From: Malikia spinosa | GTDB lineage: Bacteria > Pseudomonadota > Gammaproteobacteria > Burkholderiales > Burkholderiaceae_C | Assembly (NCBI RefSeq): GCF_002980625.1 | Contig: NZ_PVLR01000024.1 | Span: forward strand, 62,001 to 126,000 | Length of the DNA stretch: 64,000 bases | Reading direction: 5' to 3' | In this document: positions 1-8,109 of the stretch, in pieces | How positions within the stretch are numbered: the first letter of the stretch is position 1 | How the letters are laid out: the number at the start of each line of letters is the position of its first letter | Notes under the pieces: model-generated | Database searches by the model: none | What the model was told of the DNA's origin: nothing | What the model saw: the letters and a program-made list of their open reading frames with translations, nothing else | Position numbers and translations under genes: made by a program

Positions 1-302
1 CGCCCGAGGCGCTGGCCAGCGGCCTGGCGGTGCTGGCCTACGACTATGCCGCTGCGGCCGAACTGATCCACCATGGCGAGAACGGCTTGCTGGCGCCGGT
101 TGGCGACCCCGATGCCTTCGTGCGCCGTGCCATCGATCTGGCGGGCAACCGCCAGTTGGTCGCGCGGCTGCGCCAGGGCGCGCGCGCCTCGACGCTGGCG
201 CTGGACTGGAGCCATATCTGCCTGCAGGTCGAGGCGATCTGGGAGCGCCTGATCGAGCAGCAGGCGCTCGGGGCTTCGGGCTTCAGGCTCGTTTCAGTCT
301 GA
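1..302 (+). CDS. Glycosyltransferase, C-terminal end (partial)
   Basis: The reading frame is open from the left edge of the window and stops at 302, so only about the last 100 residues of a longer protein are present. The visible residues include PEALASGLAV, then AELIHHGENGLLAPVGD, followed by helices rich in Arg, Ala and Leu. This is the usual C-terminal signature of GT-B fold, family 4 glycosyltransferases, where the Glu of PEALA contacts the sugar nucleotide and the G-x-N-G-L-L-x-P-x-G-D loop follows. Such enzymes work at the inner face of the cytoplasmic membrane on lipids or polysaccharides. The acceptor cannot be told. The gene converges on the transporter gene downstream and their ends overlap by 20 bp. 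The true start is outside the window. Confidence 0.85.
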   Translation, partial: PEALASGLAVLAYDYAAAAELIHHGENGLLAPVGDPDAFVRRAIDLAGNRQLVARLRQGARASTLALDWSHICLQVEAIWERLIEQQALGASGFRLVSV

Positions 303-1539
303 GCTGCAGCATCAGGGCGGCCATGCCAGCGGCCAGCAGCAGGCCGAAGCCCACCATCAGCGGCACGATCGGCAGGCCGAGCCAGAGCAGCAGGGTGTAG
401 AGGCCCAGCATCACCAGCACGCTGAGGTTCTCGTTGAAGCCCTGGACCGCTATCGAGCGGCCCGGGCTCAGCAGACGGTGGCCGCGGTATTGCAGCAGCG
501 CGTTCATCGGCACCACCAGCAGGCCACCGACGGCACCGGTCACGACCAGCAGGGGCAGCGCCCATTCGAGCGCCGTCAGCAGCGAGCTGGCCGCCACCAG
601 CAGGCCCAGCGCCACGCCCCAGGGCAACATGGTGGCGGCGCGATTCAGCGCGATGCGATGCGCCGCCAGGCCGGCCCCGACCACGACGCCGATCGCCACG
701 CAGGCCTGCAGATAGGCGGCGCGGTCGAGCGCGAGTCCGATCACGTCCTGGGCCCAGCGCAGCACGGCGAACTGCAGTACCGCCCCCGCGCCCCAGAACA
801 GGGTAGTGACCGCCAGCGAGAGTCCGCCCAGTGGATCGAGCCAGAGCTGGCGGTTGGATTGGCGAAAGTCCTGCAGCAGCGGGCGCAGTTGCAGCCGCGC
901 GACTGGCAGCCGGGCCGCCCGCCTGGGCACGCCGATATTGAGCAGCGCCGCCAGCAGGTAGAGCGCCAGCACCAGCGCGAACGCTGTGGCCAGGCGGGTA
1001 TCGACCCACCAGCTCGGTGGATTCGGCCAGAGCTGGCTCAGCCCTGCGACCGCGAAGTCGGACACCAGCAGGCCGCCCAGGCCGGTACCGAGCAGTACCG
1101 ACAGCACCACGGTCACTTCGAGCCAGCCATTGGCCGCGACCAGGCGCGAGGGCGGCACGGTCTCGGTGATCAGGCCGTACTTGGCCGGGGCATAGGCCGA
1201 GGCGCCCATGCCGATCAGCGCGAACGCCAGTATCGGGTGCAGTCCGGCCAGCAGGGTGAGGGCGCCAGCGAGCTTGACGGCATTCATCCAGCCCATCAGC
1301 AAGCCCTTGGGCGCCATGTCGGCCAGATGCCCGACGCCGGGGGCCAGCAGCACATAGGCCCAGGTGAAGGAGAACTTGAGCAGCGGCGCCCACCAGGCCG
1401 GGTAGCCCTGCTCGTGCAGGAAAGCCATCGCGACGATCAGCAGGGAATTGTCTGCCAGGGCCGAAAAGAACTGCGCCAGGATGAGCCAGTAAAACCCCTG
1501 TGGCATGTTTGAAGTCTTGCCCGTGGCTCTTGTTGTCAT
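283..1539 (-). CDS. lplT: Lysophospholipid transporter LplT (MFS)
   Basis: A 418-residue, very hydrophobic protein with about twelve predicted membrane segments. The N-terminus MPQGFYWLILAQFFSALADN is typical of LplT, the inner-membrane flippase that returns lysophosphatidylethanolamine to the inner leaflet for re-acylation. I chose the ATG at 1539 because a GGAG lies 4 bases upstream; the ATG at 1506 (directly before PQGFYW) would give a length closer to the E. coli protein and is the alternative. A longer reading frame continues upstream to 1728 but lacks a ribosome site. In E. coli the gene is fused or coupled to the acyltransferase aas; here no aas partner is adjacent, although a lipid acyltransferase gene diverges at 1741. 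Confidence 0.85.
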   Translation of the reverse strand: MTTRATGKTSNMPQGFYWLILAQFFSALADNSLLIVAMAFLHEQGYPAWWAPLLKFSFTWAYVLLAPGVGHLADMAPKGLLMGWMNAVKLAGALTLLAGLHPILAFALIGMGASAYAPAKYGLITETVPPSRLVAANGWLEVTVVLSVLLGTGLGGLLVSDFAVAGLSQLWPNPPSWWVDTRLATAFALVLALYLLAALLNIGVPRRAARLPVARLQLRPLLQDFRQSNRQLWLDPLGGLSLAVTTLFWGAGAVLQFAVLRWAQDVIGLALDRAAYLQACVAIGVVVGAGLAAHRIALNRAATMLPWGVALGLLVAASSLLTALEWALPLLVVTGAVGGLLVVPMNALLQYRGHRLLSPGRSIAVQGFNENLSVLVMLGLYTLLLWLGLPIVPLMVGFGLLLAAGMAALMLQLRLKRA

Positions 1540-1740
1540 AGCGCTCCATCTGATCGGTCGATGGAAGATCATCGGGCGCTGACAAGTCGGGGCCGTGGCG
1601 GATTCGTGACGCTGGTATGAAGGAAGCTGGGGGCAGTGGCATTTGGCGTGTGTTGTCACGAATCGTTCATCGATCGGCCATTTGGGCGTCATGCGCGAGG
1701 CCAAGAATGGGATGCAACTGAATGACATTAGGAGATCGAG

Positions 1741-2583
1741 ATGAAGGAACTGCCCACCCCCACGTTGGAACTTTCGCCGCTTGCGCTGCCCAGGGGGTCA
1801 CTTCATCCGGGCTTGGACGCAACCCCATCGGTTTCTGAGTCCAAGGGTGGCATCGAAGTGGCTTGGGCATGCCATCAAGACGAAGTTCGCGAAGCGCAGC
1901 GTCTGAGGTATGAGGTCTTTGCCGGCGAGATGGGCGCGCGCCTGCCCAAGACCGTGCCGGGCCACGACATCGACCTGTTCGACGATTACTGCGAACACCT
2001 GCTGGTGCGCGACAGCGCAACGCGCCAGGTCATCGGCACCTACCGCCTGCTGACTCCGGCCCAGGCCAAGCGCGTCGGCAGCTTCTACAGCGATACCGAA
2101 TTCGACCTGACCCGGCTGCGCATGCTGCGCGACAAGATGGTCGAGCTCGGTCGCAGCTGCGTCCATCCCGAGCACCGCCATGGCGGCGTGATCATGGCGC
2201 TGTGGGGCGCGCTGGCCGGCTTCATGGTGCGCAACGACCTCGACACCATGATCGGCTGCGCCAGCATCCCGATGCAATACGAGGGCCCGCACGGCATCAT
2301 CGGCGGCGGCCACGCAGCGGCCAGCATCTGGCGCCAGGTGCGCGAAAAGCATCTGGCCGCGATCGAATACCATGTGCGCCCGCGCCTGCCGCTGCCGGTC
2401 GACAAGCTCGACGACAGCCTGGACGTCGAACCGCCGGCGCTGATCAAGGGCTACCTGCGCCTGGGCGCCAAGGTGCTGGGCGCGCCGGCCTGGGACCCGG
2501 ACTTCAACGCCGCCGATCTGCCGATGATGATGCGCCTGGCCGAGCTGCCGCAGCGCTATCGCAAGCATTTCCTGGGGGTCTGA
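1741..2583 (+). CDS. GNAT-fold N-acyltransferase, OlsB/hemolysin-like
   Basis: A 280-residue protein starting at an ATG with AGGAG six bases upstream. After about 35 variable residues it shows the LRYEVFAGEMGA, DIDLFDDYCEHLLV and RLLTPAQA stretches, and later the MVELGRSCVHPEHRHGGVI and GIIGGGHAAASIW segments. These are characteristic of the acyltransferase family that includes OlsB, the ornithine-acyl-ACP N-acyltransferase that starts ornithine lipid synthesis, and proteins once called hemolysins. Its stop codon overlaps the next start by one base, so it is translationally coupled to a lipid A pathway-type phosphatase. A membrane lipid role is therefore a reasonable inference. No OlsA partner is present nearby, so the ornithine lipid assignment is not proven. 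Confidence 0.8.
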   Translation: MKELPTPTLELSPLALPRGSLHPGLDATPSVSESKGGIEVAWACHQDEVREAQRLRYEVFAGEMGARLPKTVPGHDIDLFDDYCEHLLVRDSATRQVIGTYRLLTPAQAKRVGSFYSDTEFDLTRLRMLRDKMVELGRSCVHPEHRHGGVIMALWGALAGFMVRNDLDTMIGCASIPMQYEGPHGIIGGGHAAASIWRQVREKHLAAIEYHVRPRLPLPVDKLDDSLDVEPPALIKGYLRLGAKVLGAPAWDPDFNAADLPMMMRLAELPQRYRKHFLGV

Positions 2584-3446
2584 TGCGTACCGCCGATCTG
2601 TTCGAGGGTCGTGGTGAAAGCGCCGCCACCGAGCCGCACGGCGAGTCGGCTGCGCGGCTGCGCAGCATCTTCATTTCCGATGTCCACCTGGGGACCCAGG
2701 GCTGCCAGGCCAAGGCGCTGCTGTCCTTCCTGAAGTCCAATCCGAGCGATCATCTCTATCTGGTCGGCGACATCATCGATGGCTGGCAGCTGCGCCGGCG
2801 CTGGTACTGGCCGCAGGAGCACAACGACGTGGTGCAGAAGATCCTGCGCCGGGTACGCAAGGGCTGCCGCGTCATCTTCGTGCCGGGCAATCACGACGAG
2901 TTCGTGCGCCATTTCGTCGATCATCATTTTGGCGGCGTCGAGGTCGTGACCGAGGCCATCCACACCACCGCCGACGGCAAGCGCCTGTGGGTGGTGCATG
3001 GCGATCTCTATGACGGCGTGATCCAGTACGCCAAGTGGCTGGCCTATCTGGGCGACACGCTGTACGAGTTCACGCTGCGGCTGAATCGCCATCTCAACAG
3101 CCTGCGCGCGCGTCTGGGCTTGCCCTACTGGTCGCTGTCGCAATACCTCAAGCACCGGGTCAAGGGCGCGGTCAATTTCATCAGCAGCTTCGAGTCGGCC
3201 GTGGCCGCCGAGGCGCGCAAGCGCGGCCTCGATGGCGTGGTCTGCGGCCATATCCACCGCGCCGAGATGCGCGTCATCAATGGCACGCTGTATTGCAACG
3301 ATGGCGACTGGGTCGAGAGCCTGACGGCGCTGGTCGAGCACCAGGACGGCCGGCTCGAGATCGTGCACTGGCCCGACGAGCGGGTCCTGGCCCAGGATGC
3401 CAAGTCCGCGGTCTTGCCGGGAAAAACAGCCACTGCCGAGCCTTGA
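2583..3446 (+). CDS. UDP-2,3-diacylglucosamine diphosphatase-like metallophosphatase
   Basis: A 287-residue metallophosphoesterase whose ATG overlaps the preceding stop codon by one base. The metal-binding motifs appear in the expected order: DVHLG, GDIIDG, GNHDE, VVHGD and GHIHRAEM. This is the LpxH/COG2908 type, which in lipid A synthesis hydrolyses UDP-2,3-diacylglucosamine to lipid X and UMP on the cytoplasmic face of the membrane. It is about 45 residues longer than E. coli LpxH because of a variable N-terminus and an extended C-terminal tail. Many betaproteobacteria carry a second LpxH-like protein beside an OlsB-like gene, so it may be a paralogue with another phospholipid or nucleotide substrate rather than the essential lipid A enzyme. 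Confidence 0.8.
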   Translation: MRTADLFEGRGESAATEPHGESAARLRSIFISDVHLGTQGCQAKALLSFLKSNPSDHLYLVGDIIDGWQLRRRWYWPQEHNDVVQKILRRVRKGCRVIFVPGNHDEFVRHFVDHHFGGVEVVTEAIHTTADGKRLWVVHGDLYDGVIQYAKWLAYLGDTLYEFTLRLNRHLNSLRARLGLPYWSLSQYLKHRVKGAVNFISSFESAVAAEARKRGLDGVVCGHIHRAEMRVINGTLYCNDGDWVESLTALVEHQDGRLEIVHWPDERVLAQDAKSAVLPGKTATAEP

Positions 3447-3454
3447 TTAGGCCT

Positions 3455-3489
3455 TTGTCATCATTTTTTCATCATGCTAGGCATGATAT
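3455..3489 (+). promoter_or_regulatory. Pho-box-like promoter of ppk1
   Basis: TTGTCAT at 3455-3461, a 4-base CATT spacer, then TTTTCAT at 3466-3472. This fits the PhoB direct-repeat pattern (CTGTCAT, 4 bp, CTGTCAT). A TGATAT at 3484-3489 lies 11 bp downstream, where a PhoB-dependent -10 would be expected, and the PhoB site would stand in for the -35. The assignment is inferred from pattern and from the presence of phoB in the same window. Confidence 0.6.
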
Positions 3490-3532
3490 CTGGGGATAAT
3501 GCGAGGTTTTTCCGGAATTCCGCCAGATTTTC

Positions 3533-5608
3533 ATGACAGTCGCTACCCATTTGTCCCGCGTGTCCTTCCTTGATCGTGACCAGAGCATCCTGGCCTTCAA
3601 CGAGCGCGTGCTGGACTGGGCGCGCCGGACCGAGGTGCCACTGCTCGAACGGCTGCGCTACCTGACCATCGTCTCCTCCAACCTCGACGAGTTCTTCGAG
3701 GTCCGCTTCGAGCCGCACCTGAGCGCGCGCCTGAGCAACGAGCAGCGCGGCCCGGTCACGGTGCAGAGCTATGCCGCGATCTCGGAACATGTGCATCGCC
3801 TGGTCGATCAGCAATATCAGATCTACAACAGCGAGCTGCTGCCACTGCTGGAAAAACGCGGCATCAAGGTCGTGCCGCATGGCGAGCGCAACCTGCGCCA
3901 GCGCCGCTGGGTGCGCGAGTTCTTCACCCAGGAAGTGCAGCCGCTGCTGCTGCCGGTCGGGCTCGATCCGGCGCACCCCTTCCCGCAGGTGGCCAACAAG
4001 TCGCTCAACTTCATCGTGCGGCTGTCGGGGCGGGATGCCTTTGGCCGCGAGAACGAGATCGCGATCGTCAAGGTGCCCCGGTCGTTGCCGCGCTTCTTGC
4101 GCATGCCGGGCGTCAAGGGTTCGCGCCAGGTGCATTTCGTCTCGATCTCGAGCGTGATCCGCGCCCATCTGGGTGACCTGTTCCCGGGCCGCCAGGTGAC
4201 CGAGTTCTCGCAGTTCCGCGTCACCCGCCATTCCGACCTCGCGGTCGACGAGGAGGAGGTCAAGAACCTGCGCACCGCGCTGCGCGTGGGCTTGCAGCAC
4301 CGCCATTACGGCCGCGCGCTGCGGCTCGAGGTCTCTGCCGGCTGCTCGGACTTCCTGTCGGACTTCCTGCTGCAGCAGTTCGACCTGCCGCCCGAGGCGC
4401 TCTACAAGGTGGCCGGCTCGGTCAACCTGGTCCGCATGACCCAGCTGATCGACCTGGTCGATGCGCCCGAGCTGCGCTTTGCGCGCTACCAGCCGAGCTG
4501 GCCGATCCAGCTGACACCGGGCCAGTCCTTCTTCGACCGGCTGCAGCAGGGCGATGTGCTGATCCACCAGCCCTATGAGAGCTTCGATGCGGTGCTGGAC
4601 TTCTTGCGCGAGGCGGTCGAGGACCCGAACGTGCTGGCGATCAAGCAGACCCTGTACCGCTCCGGCAGCAAGGGCGAGATGACCGAGCTGCTGCGCGAGG
4701 CGGTGCGCCGCGGCAAGGAAGTCACGGCCGTGGTCGAGCTCAAGGCGCGCTTCGACGAGGAGGCCAACATCAACAACGCCGAGCTGCTCGAATCGGTCGG
4801 CGCGCAGGTGGTCTACGGCATCGTCGGGCTCAAGACCCATGCCAAGATGCTGCTGGTAACAAGGCGCGAGCAGGGCCGCCTGCGCCGCTATGCCCAGGTC
4901 TCGACCGGCAACTACAACCCCGGCACGGCCAAGCTCTACACCGACCTGAGCTACCTGACGGCCGACGAGGCGCTGACCAGCGACCTCGAGCAGATCTTCC
5001 TGCACCTGGCGAGCCAGAACCGGCTGTCGCGGCTGCAAAAAGCCCTGATCGCGCCGTTCCATCTGCACAAGGCCATGCTCGACCGGATCGAGGCCGCGAC
5101 ACAGGCCGCGCGCGAGGGGCAGCCCGCCCGCATCGTGCTCAAGATGAATGCCCTGACCGACGAGCCGCTGGCGCGCGCGCTGGCGCTGGCCTCGCAGGCC
5201 GGGGTCAAGGTCGACGTGATCGTGCGCGGTGCCTGCATCCTGCCCGCCGGCGTGCCGGGTCATACCGACAATGTGCGGGTGCGCTCGATCATCGGCCGGC
5301 TGCTCGAGCATTCGCGCGTGTTCTTCTTCCAGACCGGATCGCAGGAGGACCTGTGGCTCTCGAGCGCCGACTGGATGAACCGCAACATGCTGCGCCGCAT
5401 CGAGCTGGCCTGGCCTGTCACGGATCCGTCGCTGCGCCGACGCATCATCGACGAATGCCTGGAAATGAGCCTGGCCGACAACACCGACGCCTGGCTGCTG
5501 CAGCCCGACGGCGTCTACCTCCGGGCCCAGGGGGTCAACAGCAAATCGCGCGCGCACGCGCATTCGGCGCAAGCCCAACTGATGGCGCGCTATGGAGGAA
5601 AGGCATGA
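3533..5608 (+). CDS. ppk: Polyphosphate kinase 1
   Basis: A 691-residue PPK1, the usual length. It makes inorganic polyphosphate reversibly from ATP at the membrane. The N-terminal domain begins SFLDRDQSILAFNERVL; the two phospholipase-D-like catalytic halves carry His436 in GLKTHAKMLLV and His593 in LEHSRVFFFQ, matching E. coli His435 and His592, with His436 the expected phosphorylated residue. NPGTAKLYTDLSYLT lies after the first. No clear Shine-Dalgarno sequence is seen before the ATG at 3533, but the start agrees with the family. A Pho-box-like repeat lies upstream, and the ATG of sixA overlaps its stop, so the two are one operon. The polyphosphatase gene ppx is at 16.2 kb. Confidence 0.97.
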   Translation: MTVATHLSRVSFLDRDQSILAFNERVLDWARRTEVPLLERLRYLTIVSSNLDEFFEVRFEPHLSARLSNEQRGPVTVQSYAAISEHVHRLVDQQYQIYNSELLPLLEKRGIKVVPHGERNLRQRRWVREFFTQEVQPLLLPVGLDPAHPFPQVANKSLNFIVRLSGRDAFGRENEIAIVKVPRSLPRFLRMPGVKGSRQVHFVSISSVIRAHLGDLFPGRQVTEFSQFRVTRHSDLAVDEEEVKNLRTALRVGLQHRHYGRALRLEVSAGCSDFLSDFLLQQFDLPPEALYKVAGSVNLVRMTQLIDLVDAPELRFARYQPSWPIQLTPGQSFFDRLQQGDVLIHQPYESFDAVLDFLREAVEDPNVLAIKQTLYRSGSKGEMTELLREAVRRGKEVTAVVELKARFDEEANINNAELLESVGAQVVYGIVGLKTHAKMLLVTRREQGRLRRYAQVSTGNYNPGTAKLYTDLSYLTADEALTSDLEQIFLHLASQNRLSRLQKALIAPFHLHKAMLDRIEAATQAAREGQPARIVLKMNALTDEPLARALALASQAGVKVDVIVRGACILPAGVPGHTDNVRVRSIIGRLLEHSRVFFFQTGSQEDLWLSSADWMNRNMLRRIELAWPVTDPSLRRRIIDECLEMSLADNTDAWLLQPDGVYLRAQGVNSKSRAHAHSAQAQLMARYGGKA

Positions 5609-6084
5609 ATGCAGACCTGATCTTGTGGCGCCACGCCGAGGCCGAGGACCTGGCCGACAACGAGGAGACCGGCGGCAGCGACCTGTCGCGCCGGCTGACG
5701 GCCAAGGGCGAGAAGCAGGCCGCCCGCATGTCGAACTGGCTGGCGCGCAACCTGCCCGAGGACGCGCGGATCTGGTCGAGCCCGGCCGTGCGCACCGAGC
5801 AGACCGTGCTGGCGCTGGGGCGCAAGTACCGGCTCAGCGACGCGCTGCGCCCCGATGCCAGCCCGGATGACCTGCTGCAACTGGTGCAGTGGCCGCAGCT
5901 GCAGCATCCGACCCTGATCGTCGGCCATCAGCCGACGCTGGGCCGGGTCGTGGCGCGGCTGCTGGGATTGTCCGAGCAGGAATGCTCGATCAAGAAGGGC
6001 GCTCTCTGGTGGCTGCACCAGCGCGAGCGCAACGGGGTCAGCCAGACCGTCATCCTGACGGTCCAGAGCCCGGAATTTCTCTGA
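5605..6084 (+). CDS. sixA: Phosphohistidine phosphatase SixA-like
   Basis: A 159-residue member of the histidine phosphatase superfamily. The RHG-type signature is LWRHAEAED with catalytic His10; RxxSSPxxRTEQT and IVGHQPTLG with the second catalytic His follow, as in SixA, which removes phosphate from phosphohistidine in HPt domains. The ATG overlaps the ppk stop codon (ATGA) and has GGAGG seven bases upstream, so both are made from one transcript. A sixA next to ppk is common in betaproteobacteria. The direct substrate here, a phospho-His protein or a small molecule, cannot be told from sequence. Confidence 0.88.
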   Translation: MNADLILWRHAEAEDLADNEETGGSDLSRRLTAKGEKQAARMSNWLARNLPEDARIWSSPAVRTEQTVLALGRKYRLSDALRPDASPDDLLQLVQWPQLQHPTLIVGHQPTLGRVVARLLGLSEQECSIKKGALWWLHQRERNGVSQTVILTVQSPEFL

Positions 6085-6094
6085 GGAACCCGCC

Positions 6095-6544
6095 TCAGGC
6101 CTGCTTCGACTCGGGCAGTGCCGCGGCGGCGCTGCTGGCGAGCACGGCCTTGGGCTTGCGGCTCTTGCGCGCGGCCGGCACCTTGGCGGCGGCTGGCGTT
6201 GCATCAGGCAGGGTCGATACCGCGGCGGCCTGGGGTGCCGGTTCGGCCTGAGCGGGCGCGGCCACCGCAGCGCTGTCCGGCGCGCAAGGGCGGCCGGTCT
6301 TGAGCGTCGGCACCGCCACCAGCATCGTCTTGAGCTTGGCATCGCTCAGGCCCGTCAGCGCCATCAGCCCGGCGCGCAGCAACTCGCTCTTCTTGATTGC
6401 CAGGCCCATGGTCATGGCACGGATCTTGAGACTCTCGATGGCCGCGTATTCTTCCTTCGGGATCGTGAAGCTGTCGCGCACCAGTTTGGGCTTCTTGTCC
6501 TTGTCGTTGGCGACTTCGGGCTTGGTTTTCTTGCTTGAATTCAT
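6095..6544 (-). CDS. Conserved small protein with ribbon-helix-helix-like head and Ala/Pro/Lys tail
   Basis: A 149-residue protein. Residues 1-22 are Lys-rich; about 23-65 contain RDSFTIPKEEY, IESLKIRAMTMGLAIKKSE and LLRAGLMAL, which reads like one strand and two helices of a ribbon-helix-helix fold, ending near LKTGRP; the rest is low-complexity Ala/Pro/Lys similar to phasin or histone-like tails. I know this head as recurring in uncharacterised betaproteobacterial proteins but cannot name a function. It converges on sixA and diverges from the maoC/pta gene across a 140-bp AT-rich gap, so it could regulate that cluster or link granules to DNA. Both are inference. Confidence 0.75.
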   Translation of the reverse strand: MNSSKKTKPEVANDKDKKPKLVRDSFTIPKEEYAAIESLKIRAMTMGLAIKKSELLRAGLMALTGLSDAKLKTMLVAVPTLKTGRPCAPDSAAVAAPAQAEPAPQAAAVSTLPDATPAAAKVPAARKSRKPKAVLASSAAAALPESKQA

Positions 6545-6684
6545 GGGCTTGCACCTGCTATTAACTATGCTAACAGTATAAACAATATATCCGGTGTTTG
6601 TTTTTCTTATTTGTAGCTTATTAATCGTTCTGACTTATGTGGTAAATAAGCTGTTATGGGTTAACCCTGATTGATGGATTACAC

Positions 6685-8109
6685 ATGAGCCTACCCCGAA
6701 AAAATACCACCTGGCAGGAGCTTGAGCTCGGTGCCAGCGCCACGCTCGAGCGTGTCTGCAGCGAACAGGACCTGTTGCTGTTCGCGCATGCCTCGGGCAA
6801 CCGAAATCCGCTCAACCTGCCTGAAGCCGAACAGTCGCAGTCGCAGCTGCCGGCGCTGGCGCCATCGATGTGGGTCGGCTCGCTGCTGTCGGCCGTGCTG
6901 GGCAATCTGCTGCCGGGTCCCGGCACGCTCTACCGCAGCCAGGACCTGCGCTTCCAGCGTCGGGTCCAGGTCGGCGACCGCTTGCAAGTCAGCGTGACCT
7001 GCATCGAGAAGGGCCCCGAGCCGCTGGCACGCTTCGCGACCCGCATCAGCACCGAGGCCGGCGAGCTGGTCTGCGAGGGTGAGGCCGAGGTCGAGGCGCC
7101 ACGCGTCTCGCAGCTCGTGGTGGCGCGTGACCTGCCGCCGCTGATCCTGGGCAACAAGGACCATTTCGCCCGCCTGATCGACGCCGCACGCCAGCTGCCC
7201 GCGCTCAAGACCGCAGTCGTCTGCCCCGAGGATGCCAACTCGATGGGCGGACTGGCGCTGTCGGCGCGCGAAGGGCTGATCGAGCCGGTGCTGGTCGGCA
7301 ATGCCGAGCGCATGGCGCATATTGCCGCTGAGCTCGGCATCGACCTCTCGGGCTGGCGCCAGGTGCACGAGTCCGACCCGCGCGCGGCGGCGGCAGTCGC
7401 CGTCGCGATGGCGCGCAATGGCGAGGTGGGCGCGGTCATGAAGGGCGCGATCCACTCCGACGAGCTGCTGGCCGCGGTCGTCAACAAGGAGCATGGCCTG
7501 CGCGGTCACCGCCGGCTCAGCCATGTGTTCGTGATGGACGCACCGATGCTCGACCACCTGCTGTTCATCTCGGATGCCGCGATCAACATCGCGCCCGACC
7601 TGACGACCAAGGTCGACATCACGCAGAACGCGATCGACCTGGCGCGCGCCTGCGGACTGGATTGCCCGCGCGTGGGCATCCTGTCGGCGGTCGAGACCAT
7701 CAACACCAGCATTCCCTCGACGCTGGACGCTGCCGTGCTGTCCAAGATGGCCGAGCGCGGCCAGATCCGCGGCGGCACGGTCGACGGTCCGCTGGCGATG
7801 GACAACGCGATTGACCTCGACGCGGCGCGCACCAAGGGCATCCAGTCGCTGGTGGCGGGTCGCGCCGAGGTGCTGATCGTGCCCAACCTGGAGGCCGGCA
7901 ACATGCTGGCCAAGGAGCTGACCTTTGTCGCGCGCGCCGAGGCTGCCGGTCTGGTGGTCGGTGCCCGCGTGCCGGTGATCCTGACCAGCCGCGCCGACAA
8001 CGACCGCTCGCGCCTGGCTTCCTGTGCGCTGGCGCTGCTGCATGATCACTGGCGCCAGACCGGTGCCTGCGCCGTCCCGATCGAGCCGGACCTTGAGGTG
8101 CAGGCATGA
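6685..8109 (+). CDS. Bifunctional MaoC-like hydratase / phosphate acetyl(butyryl)transferase
   Basis: A 474-residue two-domain protein. Residues 1 to about 150 are a MaoC-like hot-dog domain (LFAHASGNRNPLN, MWVGSLLSAVLGNLLPGPGT, LRFQRRVQVGD), the fold of R-specific enoyl-CoA hydratases. Residues about 160-470 are a PTA/PTB domain that exchanges acyl-CoA with acyl phosphate (DANSMGGLALSAREGLIEPV, NGEVGAVMKGAIHSDELL, GPLAMDNAIDLDAA). The fusion is known in other proteobacteria. It is followed by ackA with a 4-base overlap, so acyl phosphate can be turned into ATP and acid. The AT-rich 140 bp upstream should hold the promoter of the six-gene cluster. Substrate chain length is unknown. Confidence 0.9.
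   Translation: MSLPRKNTTWQELELGASATLERVCSEQDLLLFAHASGNRNPLNLPEAEQSQSQLPALAPSMWVGSLLSAVLGNLLPGPGTLYRSQDLRFQRRVQVGDRLQVSVTCIEKGPEPLARFATRISTEAGELVCEGEAEVEAPRVSQLVVARDLPPLILGNKDHFARLIDAARQLPALKTAVVCPEDANSMGGLALSAREGLIEPVLVGNAERMAHIAAELGIDLSGWRQVHESDPRAAAAVAVAMARNGEVGAVMKGAIHSDELLAAVVNKEHGLRGHRRLSHVFVMDAPMLDHLLFISDAAINIAPDLTTKVDITQNAIDLARACGLDCPRVGILSAVETINTSIPSTLDAAVLSKMAERGQIRGGTVDGPLAMDNAIDLDAARTKGIQSLVAGRAEVLIVPNLEAGNMLAKELTFVARAEAAGLVVGARVPVILTSRADNDRSRLASCALALLHDHWRQTGACAVPIEPDLEVQA

Noticed and set aside
1721-1740. Pho-box half-site before the OlsB-like gene
   Set aside because: Only one good half (ATGACAT on plus) and the partner at the right distance is poor, so it is not distinguishable from chance.
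3461-5578. 705-codon minus-strand frame opposite ppk1
   Set aside because: Mirror of ppk1 codon usage; no ribosome site and no recognisable protein features.
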